Shown here piece by piece: positions 1 to 10,627 of a stretch of 64,000 nt of DNA (the stretch's first letter is position 1; the number at the start of each line of letters is the position of its first letter). Both the position numbers and the translations under genes were made by a program. The DNA is from Brachypterus glaber. Lineage: Eukaryota > Arthropoda > Insecta > Coleoptera > Kateretidae. A model generated the notes under the pieces. The model did no database searches, was not told where the DNA came from, and saw nothing but the letters and a program-made list of their open reading frames with translations. The stretch lies in contig OY294044.1 of the NCBI GenBank assembly GCA_958510825.1, forward strand, positions 69,080,095-69,144,094. Direction: 5' to 3'.

Positions 1-605
1 TTAACCCAATATAGTATTTATTTGCAAAAATATGTGTGTAGAATTCTAAAAAAAATGAAAGCTCTTCTCCCATTCATAGCATGTTTCTCTAAAATGAAAA
101 TAAGTCGTTTATTGCAGTATAAAAATGTACAATTATTATTAAAAATTTACCTTTTCACAATATTATTGTATTCCCTGAGTGCAGATTTATTTTCAGGCTG
201 TGTAGAATAATTTTAATTAAATATTGAATGTTGATATCCTATTTAGTACATTAATGTATTTTATAACTTTTTACACCAAAATATACTTTACATTTGTATT
301 ACGTTAAGAAATTAAACATTTTGTAAACTAATTTAAAATTTGATAGGTGTCCAAAATTACAAAATTTAAATGTCAGAAATTATTTCTGGGGCTGCTAAAT
401 CAAGACAGAGCTCGTTTCTTTTTGACAAAATTGCGGTATTTTAGCCAAAAAAAAATCCACGTATCGTACCCCTAAGCTTAAGGGTAATCGAGGGGAAGTG
501 CGATGCTCTTTTTTTGTGTGGCGCTACCCGGAAGGAGAAAAGCTAAGTCCAAAAACCGAAAACTAACGAAAGAGAACGAAAGAACAAAGTAAGAAGATGA
601 TGTGA
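1..605. other. intergenic, no gene recognised
   Basis: AT-rich sequence with only short chance reading frames. The block at about 470-575 is less AT-rich and resembles 37300-37440: both have a run like AGGGGARGT, then GATGCTC, then CGCTACCCG followed by an A-rich stretch. They are probably two copies of one unnamed dispersed repeat. Confidence 0.5.
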
Positions 606-1315
606 CTCTAAGATTAAGGGCTTCCGCAGTTATTTTTCGAGTAAAATGCAAAAACATGATTTTTTATGGGTTTTTGGAATTAAAAGTCCAAACGGAAATT
701 GATAAAACTAAGCTGACTTCAAATTTGAATGATACGGATCAAAATACATCGAAAACCATATTTAGTTTTTTTCCTACCCTCAAAAAACACCTCAAAATCT
801 CCAAAATTGCCCTTGCGCTTCTGTTACAGTTTTCAAAGCCCTGCAAGGGTCAAAATTTCATGAAAAAAAAAATAAAAGTATGGCTTTCGATGTATTTTGA
901 TCCGTACAATTCAAATTTAAAGTCAGATTAGTTTTATCATTTTCCGTTTTTTTTAATTCCAAAAAACCATAAAGAAACCCCAGAAAATAGTTATTTATGG
1001 TACTAGTGGGTAAAGTAAGATATTCTCCATGAGAAAATTAACCTGCGAGGCGTCAGCCAACCAGGTTAATTTTCGAGAGGGCAATATTATTAAAAATTTT
1101 AATGACATTTACAAGAAAATAATTTGACAAGTGACAGTTGAGTGGGTAAAATAAATAATTATCCACTCAATAAAGTAAAAGCCACGCGGGGATTATTATT
1201 AAGTTTATCTATTTAAAATAAAGCTGGTAATTGTCTTATTATCTGTATGTTATATTGGATAAATAATGTTTTTTTGCATTTTTCTCGAAAACCCACTGCG
1301 GAACCCCTTAATATG
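606..1315. mobile_element. palindromic MITE (foldback), interrupted by another repeat
   Basis: The left arm (about 606-775) is complementary to the right arm (about 860-985 plus 1266-1315). Both ends read TTAAGGG..TTCCGCAG inward, followed by CGAG/CTCGA and a TGCAAAAA block. Further in, GATCAAAATACATCGAA (737-753) pairs with TTCGATGTATTTTGATC. The right arm is split by the repeat at 986-1263. Restoring continuity across that repeat re-forms the arm, which proves the order of insertion. No coding capacity; superfamily unknown. Confidence 0.8.
986..1263 (+). mobile_element. AATAGTT-family stem-loop repeat, copy 1 (internally deleted)
   Basis: Begins AATAGTTATTTATGG and ends near ATTGGATAAA, like copies at 22889-23220 and 25584-25914. 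It carries the family hairpin ATTAACCTGC..GCAGGTTAAT with TTGCCC/GGGCAAT-type flanks. It lacks the segment found in the other copies after GGGCAATAT (the TTTACCC..ATAAATAGC part). It sits inside the right arm of the MITE at 606-1315, so it inserted later. Non-coding, non-autonomous; class unknown. Confidence 0.75.
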
Positions 1316-1317
1316 AC

Positions 1318-1819
1318 TTCGGATTTGGATTCAGCGATGAAAAATACATAATAATAGACCTGTCTCGTCAAAAGTTCAGGGTACTTTTTTTTGTTGGCCT
1401 GTGAAATTAAGCCGTGAAGATATGTTATTCATTGCATTCCATAGGGCCTAAACTGTTTATAGTGAAGAGTACATGCGTTTTTCATAGTAAAAAAACGATA
1501 TTTTTCTCAAAATATAATTTTTGGTTTTAATTTTTACTTTCTCGATGTTTTATCGGCAAGGAAGCTGATTTCCGAAAAATAAAACTGTCTGGAAAATTTG
1601 TGAGCACTATAACTCGGGAACGCTTTGAGCTAAAGGCTTAAAATTTGGACCATATGTTTTTAATTCAAAGTTCTCGGTTAGGATTTTTTTGTTTAGAATG
1701 GGGATGGACCCCATGTGCAAGTCGATGGAAAAACCACCCTTTCAAATGGTATTCACAGATTTTACAAAATTTTGGAAAAATGTTAAAGAATAAACCAGAT
1801 TTTAATAAAAGATTTTCAA
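1318..1819. other. dispersed repeat fragment, no gene
   Basis: The part at about 1540-1690 (CTCGATGTTTTAT, then ATAACTCGGGAACGCTTTGAGCTAAA in pieces, then AAATTTGGA) is related to 4975-5100 and 60595-60740. This is a three-copy family with the core AAGAACGCTTTGA. No reading frame of note. Confidence 0.5.
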
Positions 1820-2400
1820 GATATTTTAAAATAATTAAAATAAGATTTTTAAAAGATTTTATATGAATTATAAAAATTTTAATTAGGATTTTAAAGATTT
1901 TAGGTATTTTTATCGAAAAAGCACACAGATTTTAAGGGCGATTTACCCTTGGGTGCAAAGATTTTAAGGGGTTTATAAAGATTTTCAAGAATTTAAGGCA
2001 TTTTAAAAGATTTTAAGGGGTTTATAAAGATTTTCAAGAATTTAAGGCATTTTAAAATAGTTTTAATAAGATTTTTAAAAGATTTTATATGAATTATAAA
2101 AATTTTAATTAGGATTTTTTGAAGATTTTAGGTATTTTTATTGAGAAAGCACACAGATTTTAGGGGCGATTTACCCTTCGGTGCAAGTTGTCAGTCTAAA
2201 CAACTTTTTCACTGCGTGTCTGTGTTATGGACCATAATAGTCTCTGTCTTATACTAGAAACAACGGAAACAATAATATCCCTTAAAATTTATGCCAGAAG
2301 AGCGAAACACTCTGTATGAATTTTAAAGATTTAAGGCAAAGACAAAGACTGTGCACAGATTTAAGGGGCGATTTCCCCCTCGGTGCAAGTTGTCAGATTT
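1820..2400. repeat. direct-repeat cluster (units of about 230 and 200 bp)
   Basis: A unit running from TTTAAAATA..AAGATTTTTAAAAG through the marker GGGCGATTTACCC and GGTGCAA occurs at about 1825-1957 and again at 2050-2190. A third, shorter occurrence of the marker (GGGCGATTTCCCC) is at 2358-2390. A smaller duplicate (GGGGTTTATAAAGATTTTCA, about 39 bp period) lies at 1975-2050. Probably unequal crossing-over or slippage in AT-rich DNA. Confidence 0.75.
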
Positions 2401-4960
2401 TAAAATACTTTTGGAACCAAAATAGGGTAGAAATAACGGACACATTAATATATGGAGATTTAGTTTGGTGAACCTAAACAATAACTCAAAAAACCCAAGA
2501 AGTCGGAAACACTAATATTAAATCATGTTTATACGATCTATAATGTCATTTCTGTTACCACTGACTATATAAATCACAAATTTAAATATGTAGTATATTA
2601 TGGATAAGTACTAAGCTGTGTCGATTTTTTTTTTATTTCGATTTTGCTAAAAGAGACCCCTCAAAATTTTTCACTAAGCGATTATTTTTTTTTTAATCGT
2701 TCACTATGTGTGTGCCACCAGAAAATTTCAAAATGGGCCAGAAATAGGTATAACATGGAGTTTTAAAAATATGCAAAAATACTGAACACTATTTTTTTCC
2801 CGGTGCTGTCCGAAATGTTGACCGATTAAAAAAAAAAGATAATTTCGTGTTTCTAAAAGCCGAGCGTAAGATTTAAGAGTGTCGTATGTTGGTTCTGAAA
2901 AAGTTCATTTTATACGTTTTTTAGTTGAATCTTAAAAATAAAATTGAAATTTTTTTCCTTAAAAAAAATTAAAATTAATAATTAATAATTTTGGAAAAAA
3001 AAATAAATTTTTTATATTTTCGAAAAAAAAAAATTAAAAAAGAATTTAATTTTTTTTATTAAAAAAAAAATGAATTTTTTTTTTTTGATAATTTTTCTTA
3101 AAATTTGTTATTTTTTTTTTAATTTTCTTTTCAAAGAAATACAAAATGCACTTTAGGTTCATACGAGTTTTCAGTCATCCTTTTTGTAACTGACGTGACA
3201 TTTTGACACTTGAAACACAAATATCTCTCAATCTAAAACTATATTTAAATATTTTTTAAATGTATATTACTTGCAATAGGAACTTCTTTCCTCATGTCAA
3301 GTATCATTGTAAAGCTAATGATAGTTTTCTTGCTACAGAAACTTTAATGTATCTGACGGGACAAAAAAAAAACCATCATTCGACACTTGCTCACGTTTGT
3401 TTAAAACTCTGTTAATTGTATGAGACTACAGAGTTAAAAAAATTTATACAAACTGTATAGACATGATTTCGACACATATACTTGGTTAGCCTAAACTTTA
3501 TTTCATTATTATTATTATTTGGACTTTTAATAATTTCTTTGTATCTAACGGGACATATCTGACATGGCACAATTGTGCGAGCCTGTATTTTAATTAAAAA
3601 ACCCGAAGTTAAGATAATTTTTTTAATTCATATTCCCAAATGAAACATCTTATAATGCAACAAGATTTGTTTTTAAATTTACATAAAAAACACGGTGTTC
3701 TTCTGTTAGGCGTCAGATTAACAAAAATCGCGTCAAAAACGTCTTTCGGATTTCTGCAGTTCTTGCTGTTATTAATCTGCTGAATCCAAATCCCACCCGC
3801 TCGTTTTCCAAAGTTATACCCATATTAAAAAACATATAAATAACAAAAAAACTAAAAACCATTAAAAAAACCTATAATAAAACAGAAAAATTCTAAAAAA
3901 TATTATCGGAGTAAGTTTTTATCTTAATACGATATAGGATATTTTTTTGTTTTATTTAACTTTTTGTTGTTACTCGGTACGGGTTCCAAAAGAATGGCCG
4001 TTTTATAATTTAATATTACTTATTTTACCACATTTTTTTTGCAGTGTAGTTTGTGTGAGCATGGCAAACTTGTATTGCAAAATATGAATCCAGAATCAAT
4101 CGAAAATTTTGAGTTTGGTTCGAAAGTTTTTACGTTCTATGTATTGTATTTCAACTGGAAATACATTGTATCAGTAGTTGTTAAACACCTTCATGGAATA
4201 TTTGTCAAAGCTCCATTAATTCATAATTATTCAAACGAGTAGGTAGTAATTAACTAAAATAAAATATCGCCTGCTGAATAAATAAAATTTGTCGCTGGTG
4301 GAATGCGCGACGAAGAATTTGTGGCCACTACTGCCGCAAGATGATTATAGGCGGAAACTTCCAACATTTATCTTTTAAGTAGTGCCTTTTTGCGTTTTAG
4401 AGATACGGGTATTTTAAAGTATTTTGCAATTATTTATCAGGACGAATAGTTCAAAATGACAAAAAAAAATAATAAAGTAAAAAAAAATTGCATTAAAAAA
4501 GAAGAAATGGATCAAACTAATAATAATAACACCATTCAGCACCTTACACCATCCTGATTTTAGACAAAAACAATCCTGGCCAAGTCCAAACGTTTATTCC
4601 AAAGCGTTTCCTAAAAAATGTAAAACCTAAATTAAAATTTCAGCCAAAAGCATACATTTTCATAAACTCTGGTTTTTGATAAAAACAATTTTGTTTCCTC
4701 AAAATAAATTTTTTAAAAGTTGTCTTTAATCTTCCTCGTACGGCAGACAAGATCCGTTATAACTGCCCGGAGAGTGATGTGTGCAGAAGTAACATCTCCG
4801 CGGATGAAATCGAGCCCTGCACCTTCTTCTTACTTCGGACAGGCGACAACACCGTCACACAGTGATATATCTTTTCGTAATTTGTTCTAAAAATCAAGAG
4901 TTTATCTGACTTTTCTTGTTTTTTACTTTCCCGTAAAGTATTGTGAAAAACAAAATCAAT
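2401..4960. other. AT-rich intergenic DNA, no gene recognised
   Basis: The segment at 2930-3130 is low-complexity A/T with long homopolymer runs. The short frame at 4039-4242 has no recognisable domain and no splice context. A GC-richer patch at 4735-4860 (with CGGCAGACAAG and CTCCGCGGATG) has no start-to-stop frame. I see no gene. Confidence 0.5.
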
Positions 4961-5287
4961 TTTTTCCTAAAACGTCGAGGACAATCAAAATAAGCAATAA
5001 AAAAGATGTTTATTTGTCTGTCTGTCGATATGTGTGTCTGTATGCACGATAACTTAAGAACGCTTTGAACTAGAGACTTGAAATTTGGTATTCATATGTA
5101 TTTTTGTATTATCTTGGACAGTTTGGTCGAGGGATATTTAGTTTATATGTTCAAAAACGCTATTTTGGAGTGTTACGCCCATGTTAATGGTACAGGAAAA
5201 TAGCGTTACAGGGGGGGCGGGGTGGTGTCCAAAATGATCAAAATTTGCGTTACCTAATACTTGAACGTTCGCTAATGGAAAGTACTA
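4961..5287. repeat. dispersed repeat plus a MITE end
   Basis: 4975-5100 contains TAACTTAAGAACGCTTTGAA and belongs to the same family as 1540-1690 and 60595-60740. The segment 5240-5272 (TTTGCGTTACC, TAATACTTGAACGTT) matches the terminal inverted repeat of the palindromic MITE at 48036-49091. It appears to be one end of another copy. Confidence 0.55.
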
Positions 5288-5732
5288 TATCAAGCACACT
5301 TAGTAGTGATAGATGAAATCAATAGAATCAATACAAACAAAACCGTAACTAGACAGAAAAAAACATTTACCGCTAAAGGACACGAAGTGTCCGACACCTA
5401 CCTAAGGGGGACACCTAGACACCTAGACACAAGACTTAATTTTATAGAGTGATTCCATAAAAAAATGATTTTTTGAATTGTCACACATAAATGTCAAAAA
5501 TATTATTAATAAAATACGATTTTAACTCTTTGATAGTGAGAAAAACTCTTAGGTAAATCTTTTTTCTGTCTTCTGTCGTGTTTATGGACCTCAGTCCACA
5601 AAATACGACCTCACATAGAAAAATTCACTTACCTCTACTAGAAACGCAAATAACTATTTCTCACTACCAACTAGGAAAGCTGACATTACTTAATCAAAAA
5701 GTCGACAGAAATGGAAAATACTATATAACACC
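5288..5732 (+). other. upstream region (likely 5' UTR) of the CR1-like element
   Basis: 5288-5660 is repeated in direct orientation just beyond the element's 3' end (9645-10135), starting with TATCRAGCACACTTAG in both places. About 70 bp unique to this side leads to the ORF1 start. A tiny upstream frame (ATG at 5711, stop TAA at 5726-5728, five codons) ends four bases before the ORF1 ATG, which has a good CCATGG context. Whether 5288-5660 is transcribed UTR or older flanking repeat cannot be decided by eye. Confidence 0.5.
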
Positions 5733-6647
5733 ATGGCGGGTGGTCAGTTGAATTGTAAAGAGTGCGATAAAAAAATCAATAAAACAAGTAGAAAAGTAGG
5801 ATGTTGTGGCAGTTGCAATGGGTGGTTTCACCCTGCTTGCTCAGGTCTTACTGTAGATGAGCTTACTAAGCTAGAAGAAAAGGAAATCACCTGGTTATGT
5901 GAATCTTGTAGTGAAAGTGAGGTTATGTTAACCAGTAAGGACGCTATCTTAAAAGAATTGAGACTCATTAGATCCCAAACCAGTGAAATATCAGCATTAA
6001 AAACGGAAATACATGAACTAAAACATTCCGTTACCTTCCTAAGCGACCAATATGAAGATTTGCTGAAACAAACCAAACTAAATGAAAAACACATCACCGA
6101 GGTTCAAAATGAAAACAAAAAACTAAAAACTGAAATCACACAGATTAGAAAAGTTCTGGAAGCGCAGGAATATGAAAAATGCAAGAAAAATATAGTTTTA
6201 ACGGGTATTAAAATCTGTGAAAACCCCACAAACACAAAACAAAATGTACTAAAAGTGCTACAAAAAACATTCAATGGCATTACAGAGGATAATATATTGG
6301 AAGTCATACCTTTAAATAAGCAAAACGAAGAAAAATGTCCAATTTTGGTAAAACTGGACAAAGAAAAAGTCAAAGATGATATCTTAAATGGCAAGAAAAC
6401 ATGTGGAAAAATCACATCACATAGTTGTGGAGTGAAAGACAGCGAGGACACCCCAATATATCTAAACGAAGAACTCACAAAGGAAACACAAATAATTTTC
6501 AAAAAAGCCAGAGAATTAAAACATAAAAAAAATGATAGTTACAAGTTTATATGGTGCAGACATGGCAAGGTCTATGCAAAAAAATGTGAGAATGACAATG
6601 CTATACGAATACAATCTCTAGAAAAGGTTGAAGAACTTCTACGTTAA
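5733..6647 (+). CDS. non-LTR retrotransposon ORF1 protein (PHD finger, coiled coil)
   Basis: A 304-residue protein that probably binds the element's RNA to form the ribonucleoprotein used in retrotransposition. Residues 8-59 form a C4HC3 PHD-type zinc finger: C8, C11, C25, C28, H33, C36, C56, C59, with W54 two residues before the last pair. Residues about 70-150 are heptad-rich, Lys/Glu-rich and likely coiled coil, suggesting multimerisation. Residues 150-304 begin KKNIVLTGIK and resemble the RRM-like part of LINE ORF1 proteins. A PHD-bearing ORF1 is known in the CR1 group. The frame is intact. It ends in TAA at 6645-6647, directly followed in the same frame by ORF2. Start chosen at 5733 because it is the first long-frame ATG and has a strong context. 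Confidence 0.88.
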   Translation: MAGGQLNCKECDKKINKTSRKVGCCGSCNGWFHPACSGLTVDELTKLEEKEITWLCESCSESEVMLTSKDAILKELRLIRSQTSEISALKTEIHELKHSVTFLSDQYEDLLKQTKLNEKHITEVQNENKKLKTEITQIRKVLEAQEYEKCKKNIVLTGIKICENPTNTKQNVLKVLQKTFNGITEDNILEVIPLNKQNEEKCPILVKLDKEKVKDDILNGKKTCGKITSHSCGVKDSEDTPIYLNEELTKETQIIFKKARELKHKKNDSYKFIWCRHGKVYAKKCENDNAIRIQSLEKVEELLR

Positions 6648-9443
6648 TTTAAAAATAAACTAGAGAAAAAGAACATTACAAGAATTACAGAGCTAGGCAA
6701 GTACAAAGTAACATATCTAAACATAAGAAGCTTACAAAATAAGTTTGATGAGGTAAAAGTTATGTTAGCTAATGAAAAAGAAGTTACAGACATTCTAGTT
6801 TTAAGTGAATCATGGTTATATGACAACAATACAAAGTACTATGAACTAAACAACTACCAGTCAGCACATGCTTGCAGAAAGGGGCGAGGCGGCAGTGTAT
6901 CAGTGTACATCAGGGATGGTATAGAATTTAACATAAAGGACATTTTTGCAGGGATGGACTACAACACAATAATACTCGAATTATACACAGACAAAAAGAT
7001 TCATCTGGTGGCTACATACAAATCACAAAGGGCCAACAATACAGATTACTTGGATCACATAGATGGAATACTGCAAAAATACAAAAATGTGCTGTTAATA
7101 GGTGACACAAACATTGATCTGTTACAAGACTGTTCAGATACAAATACATACAAACAAATGATTGAAATCTATGGCGGAACAATACTAAACAAAATAAATG
7201 AAAAATACTATACCAGATTAGACACTTACCATGGCAGAAAATCCATCATTGACCATGCCATAACAAATATAAAAAACGTAAATTTCAACATACTCATCAA
7301 ACATTCATCACTAGCTGATCATAGAATGTTACAATTAAACATGCAAATGGAAACAAAAAAAAACTCAAACAAAAAAATTGACAAAATAAAAATAATGGAC
7401 GTAAACAGATTTAAAGAACGATTAAAAAACTCAATTCACCAAAACATTGAATCCTTAGAAGAACTAACAGTGATAATAAAAAAAGCGAAAAATGAAAGTG
7501 AGAAATACATAAAAATTAACAAGTCTAAAAACACTTGGATAGATGAGAATATTATAAAGGAAATGGAGATTAAAGAAAAACTGTACATAGAAATGAATAA
7601 CAACCCAAATGATACAGAAGCTAAAAGAAACTTTAAAAAAAAGAAAAACTATGTAACAAAAATAATTAGAAACGCTAAAAAACAGTTCTATCACAAAAAT
7701 CTAGAAAACAGCAAAGCAGACATAAGAAAAACATACAAAATAATCAACAAAATACTGAATAAAACGGCAAAGAAAAAGAAAAGCAACCTTAGAATCAAAA
7801 TTAATAATAAGTTGATTAACGACCCAAAAACCATTGCGGACGAGTTTAACAAATATTACATTGGCACAAAAAACAAAAATGAAAAAAGTTATGTTCCTAT
7901 AGGGCCAAAAAATGAAGACAGTATTGTCCTTAACCCCTGTAATGAAAACGAAATTGGTCAAATAATTGATAACCTAAAAAACTTTTCTGCTCCTGGCGAA
8001 GACGACATAACCTCAAAAGATTTAAAAAATGCAAAGGAAATCATAGTAACTCCCCTTACAAAAATTTTTAACAAAATGCTACAAACCGGCTGTTTTCCCA
8101 ATAAACAAAAATGTGCAAAGATAATACCCATATATAAAAAAGGACAAAAAGATGAAATTAAAAACTACCGACCAATATCCCTCCTGAACATTTTTAGCAA
8201 AATGGCTGAAAGGATCATTAAGACAAGAATCGTCAAATTTATCTTAAACACCATAAAGTTCGACAACAACCAGTATGGATACCAACAAAACAGTAATACT
8301 CAAGCGGCAGTTACAGATTTTACAGAAGCACTTACTGATGGTGTAGATAAAGGATTGTATGTGCTCAGCTTGTTTATTGATTTCAGCTCGGCTTTTGATA
8401 AAGTTAACCATAAAACTCTGTTAAAAAAAGTTGAACATTTGGGTATTAGAGGAGTAGCCTTAAAACTAATAAAATCCTTTATATATGGACGAACACAGTA
8501 TGTAAAGGTTGAAGAAGAAAAGAGCAGTAAAAGACACATCTTCCAGGGAGTTCCGCAAGGATCCGTACTAGGACCAATCTTATACATACTGTATGTGCAC
8601 GATCTACAGTTTCTAAACCTCCTAGGTCAATACTTTACCTATGCAGATGATACAGCTATCATCTACTCACATTCAAATCTGAAACGGCTGGAGGAAATTG
8701 TGAATTGTGACCTAAAAAAGTTTGCTGAATGGTGTGAATCAAATGAACTTAAAATGAATGTGGACAAAACAGTTTACACACTAACACATCACATAAACAA
8801 AGAAAAACAAGACATCGACATTAATATCAAAAACAAACAAAGAATCAAGGAGGTAGCAGAATATAAGTATCTAGGAGTATGGATTGACAACAAACTAAGC
8901 TGGAGAAAACACATACAGCATATAGAAAATAAAATAATTCCACTGGTAGGTGTCCTAAGAAAATGTAGTGATGAAATAAGCCAAAAAACTAAATATCTAG
9001 TGTACCATGCATTCATAGAATCCAACATTAGATATTTAATTACTTCCTGGGGATGCGCCTATGAGACTGACATCAACAAAATCCAAAGGACCCAAAATAA
9101 ATGTATCAAGTCATTGTTTGGACTAAACAGATACACTCCGAGTGCTGATCTGTACAATAACAATATTTGTGATATTAGGAAAATAAGAAAAAACGAACTA
9201 GTCAAATTAATATATAGGTTAAAGCATAAACTCCAAAAATCAAAGTGTACCTTAACTCAGTGCTGTGAAACACATAACTATGATACCAGAAGCAATATAA
9301 ACCTCCGAACACAAAGTTTTAAATCCAATACTATAAAAAACAATACTTTAAGTAGAGGCATAACAGAATTCAATAATTTAACAAGAGAAATGAAAACTGC
9401 AACTAACTATATGAGATTTAAAAAATTGCTAAAAAAACTTTAA
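6648..9443 (+). CDS. non-LTR retrotransposon ORF2: APE endonuclease and reverse transcriptase (CR1 group)
   Basis: The enzyme that nicks target DNA and copies element RNA onto it. The open frame runs 931 codons from just after the ORF1 stop. APE endonuclease motifs in order: YLNIRSLQNKF (6711 on), LVLSESWL with the catalytic Glu, VLLIGDTNIDLL, SIIDHAI, LADHR. Reverse transcriptase motifs: NYRPISLL, FIDFSSAFDKVNH (catalytic Asp), FQGVPQGSVLGP, FTYADDTAII (catalytic Asp pair, about 8638-8665), LKMNVDKT, YKYLGVWID. A C-terminal thumb-like part with KIQRTQNKCIKSLFG follows. There are no frameshifts or internal stops. The first ATG (6762) lies after the essential first endonuclease motif. Translation must therefore start elsewhere, by readthrough of TAA 6645-6647, by re-initiation or at a non-AUG codon, unless the stop is a recent lesion. 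Confidence 0.9.
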   Translation, partial: FKNKLEKKNITRITELGKYKVTYLNIRSLQNKFDEVKVMLANEKEVTDILVLSESWLYDNNTKYYELNNYQSAHACRKGRGGSVSVYIRDGIEFNIKDIFAGMDYNTIILELYTDKKIHLVATYKSQRANNTDYLDHIDGILQKYKNVLLIGDTNIDLLQDCSDTNTYKQMIEIYGGTILNKINEKYYTRLDTYHGRKSIIDHAITNIKNVNFNILIKHSSLADHRMLQLNMQMETKKNSNKKIDKIKIMDVNRFKERLKNSIHQNIESLEELTVIIKKAKNESEKYIKINKSKNTWIDENIIKEMEIKEKLYIEMNNNPNDTEAKRNFKKKKNYVTKIIRNAKKQFYHKNLENSKADIRKTYKIINKILNKTAKKKKSNLRIKINNKLINDPKTIADEFNKYYIGTKNKNEKSYVPIGPKNEDSIVLNPCNENEIGQIIDNLKNFSAPGEDDITSKDLKNAKEIIVTPLTKIFNKMLQTGCFPNKQKCAKIIPIYKKGQKDEIKNYRPISLLNIFSKMAERIIKTRIVKFILNTIKFDNNQYGYQQNSNTQAAVTDFTEALTDGVDKGLYVLSLFIDFSSAFDKVNHKTLLKKVEHLGIRGVALKLIKSFIYGRTQYVKVEEEKSSKRHIFQGVPQGSVLGPILYILYVHDLQFLNLLGQYFTYADDTAIIYSHSNLKRLEEIVNCDLKKFAEWCESNELKMNVDKTVYTLTHHINKEKQDIDINIKNKQRIKEVAEYKYLGVWIDNKLSWRKHIQHIENKIIPLVGVLRKCSDEISQKTKYLVYHAFIESNIRYLITSWGCAYETDINKIQRTQNKCIKSLFGLNRYTPSADLYNNNICDIRKIRKNELVKLIYRLKHKLQKSKCTLTQCCETHNYDTRSNINLRTQSFKSNTIKNNTLSRGITEFNNLTREMKTATNYMRFKKLLKKL

Positions 9444-9646
9444 AACTACTATTTAATATACTTTTTCTTTTTTTTTTTTTGTGTAACACTATAATTTAAT
9501 TTAATTTACTTTTTGACTGAACTATATATGAACATGTCACCAGCCTGTCAAGGCTGCTTTGTGTTCTTAAGAATATTATTTTACTTTTTTTTATTGTAAG
9601 ATGGGAAAGGGTTGAAATAATAAAGATATATATTATTATTATTATA
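9444..9646 (+). other. 3' UTR and tail of the CR1-like element
   Basis: AT-rich trailer containing a T run (about 9468-9480), AATAATAAAG near 9617, and a terminal run of TATTATTATTATTAT at 9631-9645. A short trinucleotide tail, rather than poly(A), is typical of several CR1-group elements. The unrelated 5'-truncated copy at 48050-48873 ends the same way. Confidence 0.75.
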
Positions 9647-10135
9647 TCGAGCACACTTAGTGATAGATAAAATCAGTACAAAAAAACCGCAACTAAAGAC
9701 AGAAAAAACGATTTACCGTGACACTAAATGTTTTTACTTACCGCAGGGGGACATCTAGATACAAGATCACTACTTTTAATTTTATAGATTCTATAAAAAA
9801 AAATTATATGAAATATGAATGTCAAAAATATTATTAATAAAATAAGATTTTTAACTCCTTGGTAGTGAGACAAACGTTTTTTTTTTTTGTTTTCTGTCTT
9901 TGGACCTCAGCTCCGCTTCGGTACACAAAATGCGACCTCACACAGAAAAAATCACTTACCTCTACTGTCGTCACAATACTAACTGGTACCTCTGAGTTGA
10001 GGCAAGGGGAAGAGAAGAGGTAAAATATAGCATGTAAAGTATTATAATATAATAGGTGACCTTGAATTTTTCACATTCCACAGAGGTGCCAGTTCATAAA
10101 ATGTACACAGTACTAGTAGCGCAAATAACTATTTC
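9645..10135 (+). repeat. direct copy of the element's upstream region
   Basis: Matches 5288-5660 in the same orientation with many substitutions and small gaps. Shared landmarks are ATTATTAATAAAATA, TGGACCTCAG, GCGACCTCACA (ACGACCTCACA in the first copy) and GCAAATAACTATTTC at the end. It is interrupted by a 114 bp inverted-repeat insert (9981-10094). It lies immediately after the retrotransposon tail, giving a head-to-tail arrangement. Confidence 0.7.
9981..10094. mobile_element. small MITE inside the direct repeat
   Basis: Ends AACTGGTACCTCTG (9981-9994) and CAGAGGTGCCAGTT (10081-10094) are inverted copies with one mismatch. The insert is absent from the homologous position of the copy at 5288-5660, which supports insertion. 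Non-coding. Confidence 0.7.
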
Positions 10136-10145
10136 ATTTCCAGGA

Positions 10146-10627
10146 AAAAAATTGTTTTTCTATTTTGCGACTCTTATAAGCTCATAATCACACGCATTTT
10201 GCGTGTTCTTATAGGCCCATAAGAGGTTTGTACTTTTTTTTCTTTTGGGTTGGCAACAGACCTGGCCTATCGCTTGAAGTTTTCCGTGCAAATGTCAATG
10301 TCGCTTTAAAGTTGAATTTTCTACAAAATTTTGTGTTTAGGTTATTTTTACCATGTTAACATTAGGGCTTGGTTAATTGCAGTAAAAAAGAGAAGAGATG
10401 ACTATAAAATATATCAAAATATCATTTGTTCTTAGAATTTTAAACATGGTGTATTGTAATGCCAATCCAAAAGAAAAATCCCTAAATCAGTCATCAATTT
10501 AAATGTAAGTTTTTTTTTTAATTTTAGAGCAGAATAGAAAAAATTGTATAAAGCACTCGTTTCATAACACGTTTTTAGCGCACTAGTACTTTAGAAAACT
10601 TGTACTTTAATATACTATTTCGATTCG
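10146..10627. other. no gene recognised
   Basis: AT-rich. TTTTGGGTTGGCA (10236-10248) and TGCCAATCCAAAA (10459-10471) form a perfect inverted pair that may be the ends of a small element. Nothing else stands out. Confidence 0.35.

Noticed and set aside
6104..6502. minus-strand frames opposite ORF1 and ORF2
   Set aside because: Shadows of A-rich retrotransposon coding sequence; no domain features.
5288..10135. LTR retrotransposon with long terminal repeats
   Set aside because: The enclosed ORFs are APE-type non-LTR proteins with an ATT tail, and the flanking repeats are diverged and lack TG..CA ends, primer-binding site and polypurine tract.
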